A DNA stretch of 27,562 nt. It comes from PNC22 sp035654175. Lineage in GTDB: Bacteria; Planctomycetota; Phycisphaerae; Phycisphaerales; UBA1924. Position 1 is the stretch's first letter. Every line of letters starts with the position of its first letter. The position numbers and the translations under genes were made by a program. Under the pieces are notes generated by a model. The model made no database searches, was not told the origin of the DNA, and was given only the letters and a program-made list of their open reading frames with translations. This document shows, in pieces, positions 1 to 5,896 of the stretch. The DNA is taken from the NCBI GenBank assembly GCA_035654175.1, contig DASRXL010000091.1:1-27562 (forward strand). The letters are read 5' to 3'.

Positions 1-209
1 AGGGTGATCCCGATCTGCACGGTCGAGAGGAGGCGGACAGGCGAATCGAGGGTGTGCAGGGCGGCGCCCGCCCCCCGGAGGCCCGCCGCGGCCTGCTCGC
101 GCAGCCTGGCGCGACGCGCGGCGACGAAGCCCGCCTCCGACATCGCGAGCACGCCATTCAGCACAATCAAGACCAGAATGATGCCGATCTCGAGCATCGC
201 GCGGGCCAT
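1..209 (-). CDS. CNNM-domain (DUF21) HlyC/CorC-type membrane protein, N-terminal fragment
   Basis: Reading leftwards from an ATG at 207-209, the open frame runs off the window edge after about 69 codons. It begins MARAMLEIGIILVLIVLNGV, continues LAMSEAGFVAARRARLREQA, and reaches LLSTVQIGITL. An N-terminal membrane helix, then N-G-x-x-A-M-S-E-x-x-x-V-x-A-R-R-x-R-L, then S-T-V-Q-I-G-I-T, is the classic start of CNNM-domain proteins, a family linked to Mg2+/Co2+ transport and once called hemolysins. The CBS and CorC_HlyC domains expected downstream would lie outside the window. A second ATG four codons in (195-197) is an alternative start; GGTAGGA just upstream could serve as its ribosome binding site. 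The gene diverges from the prepilin array. Family call is confident; substrate is unknown. Confidence 0.88.
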   Translation of the reverse strand, partial: MARAMLEIGIILVLIVLNGVLAMSEAGFVAARRARLREQAAAGLRGAGAALHTLDSPVRLLSTVQIGIT

Positions 210-291
210 CCTACCGGTTCGGGATTCCAGGCGGGCCGCCAGGTCCGACGACGAACGGCGAAGCGCCCGAGCGGGAACATGGAAATTCCCC

Positions 292-305
292 CAAGACAAG
301 TCTTG
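292..305. promoter_or_regulatory. Inverted repeat CAAGAC-AA-GTCTTG, candidate operator
   Basis: Two perfect 6-bp arms are separated by AA. The right arm overlaps the -35 hexamer (303-308) of the promoter for prepilin copy A1, the usual place for a repressor or activator site. The operator role is inference; I see no second copy before A2-A5. Confidence 0.35.
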
Positions 306-331
306 CGGCGTGGCGCGGATTGGGAGATAAT
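303..331 (+). promoter_or_regulatory. Candidate sigma-70-type promoter of prepilin copy A1
   Basis: TTGCGG (303-308) and GATAAT (326-331) are separated by exactly 17 bp, close to the TTGACA-17-TATAAT consensus. The implied transcript would have a leader of about 185 nt before the ATG at 524. Confidence 0.6.
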
Positions 332-523
332 CCGCCGGAAGCGGCGGAGGCCGCGGCCTTTCTGAAACGTCGGCATTCGTCCGGCGGTGCGGTGCGGCGG
401 GACTTCGAGGGTTCCGTTGCTCGCCGACAAAGAGCAGCCAGCGGGCCGGCGCCGAGCGGCTCGCGTCGCGGCGGGCGATCTCCGAGCGGCGGTCGCCGTG
501 GAGCAGGCGTAAGGGAGTTCGAC

Positions 524-1549
524 ATGGAAAAGCGGACGGCATTCACGCTGATCGAGTTGCTCGTCGTGATCGCGATCATCGCGCTCCTGATCGGCATCCT
601 CCTGCCGGCGCTGGGCGCGGCCCGGAAGACAGCGCGGCTGGCGATCTGCGGCTCCAACCTCAAGCAGGTGGGCGTCGCCGTCAACACCTACGCCGCGGAC
701 TTCGAGGACAAGATCGCCTCCTACACCTGGGGCGCGGGCGACTACGAGACCAAGTACGACGACTTCCCCAACCCGGGGGACGACGTCGAGGCCTGCATGC
801 TCCAGCTCACCGACATCATCCGCACGAAGACGGGGAACGAAGACTTCCCCTATATCCCGCAACTGAACCGCGCCCCGCAGCGCCGCTTCAGCCACGCCGT
901 GATCGTGGACTACATGGCCGACATCATCCCCGAGGAGACGGCGGCGTGCCCCGAGGACCGCGAGCTGCAGCGCTGGCAGCGCGATCCGAACACCCCGCCG
1001 GATATTGGGGATCAGCAGGGCGGCGACGAATACGCCAGGCAGTTCCCCTACGCCTCCACCTACCAGTTCGTCCCTGCCTCCTGGGCGCCGGACAAGCGGA
1101 CCCCCGATACGAACACGGTCTACCAGTACGCCGCGGATCATGACCTCTTCTGGTTCCCCGTGAGCCCGAAGCTGAAGCTCGGTCGTCGCCAGATCCGCGA
1201 GGTGGACTTCCCGTCGTCGAAGGTGCAGATGTTCGACTTCTACGACCGTCACTCCACCGCCAAGCCGCAGTTCTACGCCTACCCGGACGCCAAGACCGAC
1301 CTGCTCTTCTTCGACGGCTCGGTCCGCTTCCTCCAGACCGGCAATTCCAACAAGAGCTTCCGGCCGAACAACCCGCAGAACGACCGGGGCACGACGATGG
1401 ACTACCTGCCCAACCCCGCCTACGAGCCCCCGGCGCGGAGCGGCGGCGAGAAGGATGAGGACCTCGAGAGCTACTTCCGCTGGACGCGCGAGGGCCTGCA
1501 CGGCGTCGACTACGGCGGCACCGAGATCAACTACAGCGACGACGACTGA
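524..1549 (+). CDS. Prepilin-like (type II secretion/type IV pseudopilin) protein, array copy A1
   Basis: Predicted 341-residue surface or secreted protein with a class III prepilin leader: MEKRTA, then F-T-L-I-E-L at 7-12 and a hydrophobic helix to about residue 30. Prepilin peptidase would cut before F7; the -1 residue is Ala rather than the usual Gly, as is common in planctomycetes. The start was chosen because ATG 524 has AAGGGAG at 511-517 and gives a six-residue leader; the open frame upstream is not conserved between copies. Three cysteines (42, 91, 142) are shared with A2-A4. The C-terminal region has the LLFFDGSVRFL segment of planctomycete H-X9-DG prepilin proteins, but the His position is Pro254. 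It is three residues longer than A2-A4 because of an insertion near residue 215. Role unknown: minor pseudopilin or secreted structural protein. Confidence 0.9.
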   Translation: MEKRTAFTLIELLVVIAIIALLIGILLPALGAARKTARLAICGSNLKQVGVAVNTYAADFEDKIASYTWGAGDYETKYDDFPNPGDDVEACMLQLTDIIRTKTGNEDFPYIPQLNRAPQRRFSHAVIVDYMADIIPEETAACPEDRELQRWQRDPNTPPDIGDQQGGDEYARQFPYASTYQFVPASWAPDKRTPDTNTVYQYAADHDLFWFPVSPKLKLGRRQIREVDFPSSKVQMFDFYDRHSTAKPQFYAYPDAKTDLLFFDGSVRFLQTGNSNKSFRPNNPQNDRGTTMDYLPNPAYEPPARSGGEKDEDLESYFRWTREGLHGVDYGGTEINYSDDD

Positions 1550-1577
1550 TCGCTCGCGGCGATTCGACGATCCACGA

Positions 1578-1611
1578 GCGGAGGGCGCCCCGGCGCCCTC
1601 CGCCTGTTTTT
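1578..1611 (+). terminator. Intrinsic terminator after prepilin copy A1
   Basis: A perfect 12-bp inverted repeat (1578-1589 with 1592-1603, arms beginning GCGGAGGGCG) is followed by CTGTTTTT at 1604-1611. With only CC between the arms, the innermost pairs must open. It lies 28 nt after the A1 stop codon and should separate A1 from A2. Confidence 0.85.
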
Positions 1612-1818
1612 GTCCGTCCGGCCATTCCACCCCGGGACCGTCCGCCGGGGCGGGAGCCGGGGGATCCCCGGAGGGGTTCGCGCCCGCCCGCTTCGGCGGT
1701 CCCGGCCTCGCGGGCCCGCCGCGGCGCCGACGAGAGCCCCAAGGCAATCTGGGGGTTCGGCCCCCCCGCCGACCGGCGTTGGCGCGGAGCAATTTCGGGA
1801 TTCGTCTCGTCGGACGCT

Positions 1819-1845
1819 TTGATGTTCCCGGGGAGGCGTTATGCT
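1819..1845 (+). promoter_or_regulatory. Weak candidate promoter of prepilin copy A2
   Basis: TTGATG (1819-1824) and TATGCT (1840-1845) lie about 100 nt before the A2 start. The 15-bp spacing is shorter than ideal, so this is less sure than the promoters of A1, A3 and A4. Confidence 0.35.
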
Positions 1846-1943
1846 ACCGCACCCTGGAATCGGCCCCACGTCGCCCGGTGGCGGGCGTGCGTGTGGGAGA
1901 CCGATCGCACCGGGCGGCCCGGGAGCATTGCAAGGAGTTCGGC

Positions 1944-2960
1944 ATGATCAGGCGGCCCGCATTCACGCTCATCGAACTGCTGGTGGTGATCGCGATCATC
2001 GCCCTGCTTATCGGCATCCTCCTGCCGGCGCTGGGCGCGGCGCGGAAGACGGCGCGGCTGGCGATCTGCGGCTCCAACCTCAAGCAGGTGGGCGTCGCCG
2101 TCAACACCTACGCGGCGGACTTCGAGGACAAGATCGCTTCCTACACCTGGCGAGTGGGTGAGTACACGACCAAGTACGACGACTTCCCCACCCCTGGCAG
2201 CGATTCCGAAGCCTGCATGCTCCAGCTCACCGACATCATCCGCACGAAGACGGGGAACGAGGACTTCCCGTTCATCCCGACGCTCGACCGCGCGGCGCAG
2301 CGCCGCTTCAGCCACGCCGTGATCGTGGACTACATGGCCGACATCATCCCCGAGGAGACGGCGGCGTGCCCCGAGGACCGCGAGCTGCAGCGCTGGCAGC
2401 GCGATCCGAGCGAGCCGCCGGATCTCGGCGACGAGCAGGGCGGCGAGGCCTACATCGCGCAGTTCCCCTACGCCTCGACCTACCAGTTCGTCCCGGCCTC
2501 GTGGGCGCCGGACAAGCGCTCCGGCGGCGTCAGCACGGTCTATCAGTACCCGGCCGATCACGACCTCTTCTACTTCCCGGGCGACACGCCGCTGGGTCGT
2601 CGCCAGATCCGCGAGGTGGACTTCCCGTCGTCGAAGGTGCAGATGTTCGACTTCTACGACCGTCACTCCACCGCCAAGCCGCAGTTCTACGCCTACGCCG
2701 ACGCCAAGACCGACCTGCTCTTCTTCGACGGCTCCGTCCGCTTCCTCCAGACCGGCGACGCAAACATCAGCTTCCGTCCGAACAACCCGAGCCTCGATCG
2801 CGGGACCGACATGGATTACCGCCCGAATCTGGCGTACGAGCCTCCGGCCCGCGACGGCAGAGGGTTTGACGACGGTCTCGAGAGCTACTTCCGCTGGACG
2901 CGTGAGGGCCTGCACGGCGTGGACTACGGCGGCAGCGCGGTCGACTACAGCAACGACTGA
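1944..2960 (+). CDS. Prepilin-like protein, array copy A2
   Basis: A 338-residue paralogue of A1 starting MIRRPA, with the prepilin motif F-T-L-I-E-L at 7-12 and Ala at the -1 cleavage position. ATG 1944 is chosen because AAGGAG stands 8 nt upstream and A3 and A4 have the same start context. Closest to A3: both read RRPAFTLIEL, SEPPDLG, SGGVSTV, AYADAKTDLL and NISFRPNN, and end SND. The H-X9-DG histidine is replaced by Ala. Differences from A1 cluster in short segments, after YTW (about 70-90), around the PPDLG region (about 155-172) and in the stretch before LGRRQ (about 190-217). The blocks between are almost invariant. Expected to be exported and processed by a prepilin peptidase, which is not encoded in this window. 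Function unknown. Confidence 0.9.
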   Translation: MIRRPAFTLIELLVVIAIIALLIGILLPALGAARKTARLAICGSNLKQVGVAVNTYAADFEDKIASYTWRVGEYTTKYDDFPTPGSDSEACMLQLTDIIRTKTGNEDFPFIPTLDRAAQRRFSHAVIVDYMADIIPEETAACPEDRELQRWQRDPSEPPDLGDEQGGEAYIAQFPYASTYQFVPASWAPDKRSGGVSTVYQYPADHDLFYFPGDTPLGRRQIREVDFPSSKVQMFDFYDRHSTAKPQFYAYADAKTDLLFFDGSVRFLQTGDANISFRPNNPSLDRGTDMDYRPNLAYEPPARDGRGFDDGLESYFRWTREGLHGVDYGGSAVDYSND

Positions 2961-2986
2961 TCGGGCACATGCATCGCGAGAACTCG

Positions 2987-3019
2987 GCGGAGGGCGCGGG
3001 ATCGCCCTCCGCTTCTCAT
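2987..3019 (+). terminator. Probable intrinsic terminator after prepilin copy A2
   Basis: A perfect 10-bp stem (2987-2996 with 3003-3012, arms GCGGAGGGCG and CGCCCTCCGC) has a 6-nt loop and is followed by TTCTCAT. The stem sequence is the same as in the terminator after A1, so the two are homologous, but the T-run is broken here. Confidence 0.65.
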
Positions 3020-3120
3020 TGCGCGTCCTCCACGCAGCGGCCGACGCCGCGGTTCCGCGCGCCGCCTGCGTTGCGATACCCGCCGAGCAGCCCGGCTCGG
3101 ACAAGCGGCGCAGAATCGGC

Positions 3121-3149
3121 TTGCGGCGTTCCCGGAAGTGTGCGACAAT
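3121..3149 (+). promoter_or_regulatory. Candidate promoter of prepilin copy A3
   Basis: TTGCGG (3121-3126), a 17-bp spacer and GACAAT (3144-3149). The -35 matches that of A1 exactly, and the -10 and its flank match A4. The leader would be about 105 nt. Confidence 0.6.
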
Positions 3150-3183
3150 CGGCCTGGGTGTTCCCCCGCGGCTGGCGCGGGGG
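3139..3183 (+). repeat. Promoter-leader repeat block, copy 1 (before A3), with hairpin
   Basis: The first 34 bases (3139-3172) are identical to 4441-4474 upstream of A4. The block includes the -10 box and ends in a hairpin with 8-bp arms CCCCCGCG (3163-3170) and CGCGGGGG (3176-3183). The loop is GCTGG here and GCCGA in the other copy, so the stem is kept while the loop varies. The hairpin would sit about 10 nt into the transcript. Confidence 0.7.
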
Positions 3184-3259
3184 ATGGATCCGTCCCCGAC
3201 GGGCGTGTCGCGAGGCCTCGCGTCGTGATCAGCCGACGGAGCATCGCAAGGAGTTCGGC

Positions 3260-4276
3260 ATGATCAGGCGGCCCGCATTCACGCTCATCGAACTGCTGGT
3301 GGTGATCGCGATCATCGCGCTCCTGATCGGCATCCTCCTGCCGGCCCTGGGCGCGGCGCGGAAGACGGCGCGGCTGGCGATCTGTGGCTCCAACCTCAAG
3401 CAGGTGGGCGTTGCGGTCAACACGTACGCCGCGGACTTCGAGGACAAGATCGCGTCCTACACGTGGCAAGTGGGCCGCTACAACACCAAGTACGACGACT
3501 TCCCGAACCCGGCCACCGACGCCGAAGCCTGCATGCTCCAGCTCACCGACATCATCCGCACCAAGACGGGCAACGAGGACTTCCCCTACATCCCGCAACT
3601 GAACCGGGCGGCGCAGCGCCGCTTCAGCCACGCCGTGATCGTGGACTACATGGCCGACATCATCCCCGAGGAGACGGCGGCGTGCCCCGAGGACCGCGAG
3701 CTGCAGCGCTGGCAGCGCGACCCGAGCGAGCCGCCGGATCTCGGCGCCGAGCAGGGCGGGGAGGCGTACGTCGCGCAGTTCCCCTTCGCCTCCTCGTACC
3801 AGTTCGTCCCGGCCTCGTGGGCGCCGGACAAGCGCTCCGGCGGCGTCAGCACGGTCTCGCAGTATCCGTTGGACCACGACCTGTTCACCTTTCCGCAAGA
3901 GACTCCGCTCGGCCGGCGTCAGATCCGCGAGGTGGACTTCCCGTCGTCGAAGGTGCAGATGTTCGATTTCTACGACCGCCACTCCACCGCCAAGCCGCAG
4001 TTCTATGCCTACGCCGACGCGAAGACCGACCTGCTCTTCTTCGACGGCTCGGTCCGCTTCCTTCGGACGGGCGATTCCAATATCAGCTTCCGTCCGAACA
4101 ATCCCTCCATGGACCGAGGGATGACGATGGATTACGTGCCCAACCCCGCGTACGAGCCCCCGGCCCGGAGCGGCAGAAACAAGGACGAAGATCTCGAGAC
4201 CTACTTCCGCTGGACGCGCGAGGGCCTGCACGGCGTCGACTACGGAGGCAGCGCGATCGACTACAGCAACGACTGA
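3260..4276 (+). CDS. Prepilin-like protein, array copy A3
   Basis: A 338-residue paralogue of A1 and A2 with leader MIRRPA and F-T-L-I-E-L at 7-12, Ala at -1. The start has the same GCAAGGAGTTCGGCATG context as A2. The coding sequence is closest to A2, differing mainly at QVGRYNTKYDDFPNPATDAE (after YTW), PFASSYQF, SQYPLDHDLFTFPQETPLGRRQ, and the C-terminal region, where RSGRNKDEDLETYF replaces RDGRGFDDGLESYF. The H-X9-DG histidine position is Ala. Upstream, however, the promoter-leader matches copy A4 rather than A2, so flank and coding region have different closest relatives. Function unknown; the prepilin-like start predicts export and N-terminal processing. Confidence 0.9.
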   Translation: MIRRPAFTLIELLVVIAIIALLIGILLPALGAARKTARLAICGSNLKQVGVAVNTYAADFEDKIASYTWQVGRYNTKYDDFPNPATDAEACMLQLTDIIRTKTGNEDFPYIPQLNRAAQRRFSHAVIVDYMADIIPEETAACPEDRELQRWQRDPSEPPDLGAEQGGEAYVAQFPFASSYQFVPASWAPDKRSGGVSTVSQYPLDHDLFTFPQETPLGRRQIREVDFPSSKVQMFDFYDRHSTAKPQFYAYADAKTDLLFFDGSVRFLRTGDSNISFRPNNPSMDRGMTMDYVPNPAYEPPARSGRNKDEDLETYFRWTREGLHGVDYGGSAIDYSND

Positions 4277-4300
4277 CCGCACCCATGCTTCAGGAATCCG

Positions 4301-4323
4301 GCGGGGGCGAGGGCGTCCTCCGC
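4301..4323 (+). terminator. Degenerate terminator-like hairpin after prepilin copy A3
   Basis: GCGGGGG (4301-4307) can pair with CCTCCGC (4317-4323) through one G-T wobble. Flanking sequence resembles that of the A2 terminator, but the lower stem and T-run are lost. It probably terminates weakly if at all. Confidence 0.35.
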
Positions 4324-4422
4324 TCGTCCTTGACTCGCACTCCACGCGGGGCGGCCGGGCAGTTCCGCGCCCAGCCCCGTTGTCCCGCCCGCCGAGCGGG
4401 CCGCTTCCGACGCGGAATCGTG

Positions 4423-4451
4423 TTGCAGCGGGCCCGAAATTGTGCGACAAT
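4423..4451 (+). promoter_or_regulatory. Candidate promoter of prepilin copy A4
   Basis: TTGCAG (4423-4428), a 17-bp spacer and GACAAT (4446-4451), with the same spacing as for A1 and A3 and the same -10 as A3. Confidence 0.6.
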
Positions 4452-4485
4452 CGGCCTGGGTGTTCCCCCGCGGCCGACGCGGGGG
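4441..4485 (+). repeat. Promoter-leader repeat block, copy 2 (before A4), with hairpin
   Basis: Identical to 3139-3172 over 34 bases, then a hairpin with the same 8-bp arms (4465-4472 and 4478-4485) but loop GCCGA. It lies 169 nt before the A4 start, compared with 77 nt for the A3 copy, so the leaders differ in length downstream of a conserved 5' end. Confidence 0.7.
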
Positions 4486-4653
4486 ATGGCTCAGGCCCGG
4501 GAAGGGCGTGTCGCGGGCCGGGCGTTCGTCCGGCGGTTCTGGGCGGAACGGCAGGGGCGAGGGCCGTTCGCTGACGCGATCCGATCGATGGGGGCGCGGG
4601 CCCGCGCCGGTCGCGTCGTGATCCACTCACGGAAGCTTCTGAAGGAGCTCGGC

Positions 4654-5670
4654 ATGATCAGGCGGACGGCATTCACGCTGATCGAGTTGCTCGTCGTGAT
4701 CGCGATCATCGCGCTCCTGATCGGCATCCTCCTGCCCGCGCTGGGCGCTGCGCGGAAGACAGCGCGGCTGGCGATCTGCGGCTCCAACCTCAAGCAGGTG
4801 GGCGTCGCGGTGAACACGTACGCCGCGGACTTCGAGGACAAGATCGCTTCCTACACCTGGCGCGCGGGCGACTACACCACGAAGTACGACGACTTCCCCA
4901 ACCCGGGGGACGACGTCGAGGCCTGCATGCTCCAGCTCACCGATATCATCCGCACCAAGACGGGGAACGAGAACTTCCCATACCTTCCGCGCCTGAATCG
5001 GGCGGCGCAGCGCCGCTTCAGCCACGCCGTGATCGTGGACTACATGGCCGACATCATCCCCGAGGAGACGGCGGCGTGCCCCGAGGACCGCGAGCTGCAG
5101 CGCTGGCAGCGCGACCCGAGCAACCCGCCGGACCTGGGCGACGAGCAGGGCGGGCCCGAGTACGCCGCGCAGTTCCCCTACGCCTCCACCTACCAGTTCG
5201 TCCCGGCCTCCTGGTCACCCGACAAGGTGACCTCAGGCGTGAACACGGTGTCGCAATACCCCGCCGACCATGACCTCTTCTACTTCCCGCAGCGGGCTCC
5301 GCTCGGCCGTCGCCAGATCCGCGAGGTGGACTTCCCGTCGTCGAAGGTGCAGATGTTCGACTTCTACGACCGTCACTCCACCGCCAAGCCGCAGTTCTAC
5401 GCCTACCCGGACGCCAAGACCGACCTGCTCTTCTTCGACGGCTCGGTTCGGTTCCTCCAGACCGGCAACTCCAACAAGAGCTTCCGGCCGAACAACCCCG
5501 GCGTAGACCGCGGCACGACGATGGACTACGTGCCCGATCTCATGTACGAGCCCCCCGCCCGCAACGGCGAGAAGGACGAGGACCTCGAGAGCTACTTCCG
5601 CTGGACGCGCGAGGGCCTGCACGGCGTCGATTACGGCGGCAGCGAGGTTAACTACAGCGACGACAACTGA
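4654..5670 (+). CDS. Prepilin-like protein, array copy A4
   Basis: A 338-residue paralogue starting MIRRTA with F-T-L-I-E-L at 7-12 and Ala at -1; GAAGGAG upstream supports ATG 4654. The coding sequence is closest to A1, not to its neighbour A3: it shares RTAFTLIELL with nearly identical codons, FPNPGDDVEACMLQ, AYPDAKTDLL (Pro in the H-X9-DG histidine position), NSNKSFRPNN, and a YSDD-type end. Its own features are SPDKVTSGVNTVSQYPADHD and YLPRLNRAAQRR. This mixture of an A3-like promoter and first codons with an A1-like body suggests recombination between copies. Role unknown. I see no clear terminator after it. Confidence 0.9.
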   Translation: MIRRTAFTLIELLVVIAIIALLIGILLPALGAARKTARLAICGSNLKQVGVAVNTYAADFEDKIASYTWRAGDYTTKYDDFPNPGDDVEACMLQLTDIIRTKTGNENFPYLPRLNRAAQRRFSHAVIVDYMADIIPEETAACPEDRELQRWQRDPSNPPDLGDEQGGPEYAAQFPYASTYQFVPASWSPDKVTSGVNTVSQYPADHDLFYFPQRAPLGRRQIREVDFPSSKVQMFDFYDRHSTAKPQFYAYPDAKTDLLFFDGSVRFLQTGNSNKSFRPNNPGVDRGTTMDYVPDLMYEPPARNGEKDEDLESYFRWTREGLHGVDYGGSEVNYSDDN

Positions 5671-5789
5671 ACCCCGCCGCGCCCGCCGCGATCCGCGCCG
5701 GCGCCGGAGAAGTCCAAGGCCAGTTCCCGCGAGGACTTGCACGCGGGTCGCTGGGTACAAACCCCGCGCCCGCAGGCCATGAAAATCTC

Positions 5790-5818
5790 TTGATCTTCAC
5801 CCCCGCCGTGACGATCAT
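5790..5818 (+). promoter_or_regulatory. Candidate promoter of prepilin copy A5
   Basis: TTGATC (5790-5795), a 17-bp spacer and GATCAT (5813-5818). Spacing matches A1, A3 and A4, but the hexamers are weaker. Confidence 0.4.
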
Positions 5819-5851
5819 GCACCGCCTCCTCCGAAATTGCGGGCGAGGCTC

Positions 5852-5871
5852 GGGGCCGGCCGGCCGGCCCC
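5852..5871 (+). repeat. 20-bp GC palindrome in the leader of copy A5
   Basis: A perfect palindrome with arms GGGGCCGGCC and GGCCGGCCCC, able to fold into an 8-bp hairpin with a CCGG loop, 25 nt before the A5 start. It parallels the hairpins in the leaders of A2-A4. Confidence 0.5.
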
Positions 5872-5896
5872 CTCCGGGTGTTCGGCGGAGGCACGG

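Larger units (their letters stand above)
210..523. other. Divergent intergenic region between the CNNM gene and prepilin copy A1
   Basis: I see no gene in these 314 bases. They hold a short inverted repeat, a strong-looking promoter and GC-rich palindromes (TCCGCCG/CGGCGGA at 331-348 around GAAG, and AGGCCGCGGCCT at 348-359), followed by a long untranslated leader that ends in AAGGGAG before copy A1. Confidence 0.7.
1550..1943 (+). other. Intergenic region between prepilin copies A1 and A2
   Basis: These 394 bases carry no convincing gene. They hold the A1 terminator, a CCGGGG-GAT-CCCCGG palindrome at 1657-1671, a weak candidate promoter near 1819-1845, a CGCCCG-GTGG-CGGGCG hairpin at 1872-1887, and the AAGGAG ribosome site of A2 at about 1931-1936. 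Confidence 0.6.
4277..4653 (+). other. Intergenic region between prepilin copies A3 and A4
   Basis: No convincing gene in 377 bases. They hold the degenerate A3 terminator, the A4 promoter and repeat block, and an untranslated leader of about 195 nt, unusually long, ending in GAAGGAG before the A4 start. Confidence 0.6.

Noticed and set aside
1246..1320. The His in FDFYDRHS as the H of H-X9-DG in the prepilin copies
   Set aside because: It lies 21 residues before the DG rather than 10, so it does not fit the motif.
1657..1671. CCGGGG-GAT-CCCCGG palindrome between A1 and A2 as an operator or terminator
   Set aside because: Lies far from the promoter of A2, has no T-run, and no counterpart in the other intergenic regions.
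167..5760. Long open frames on the minus strand opposite the prepilin copies
   Set aside because: They mirror the sense genes, repeat with them, are rich in Arg/Gly/Val low-complexity sequence and lack ribosome sites. High GC makes such antisense frames common.
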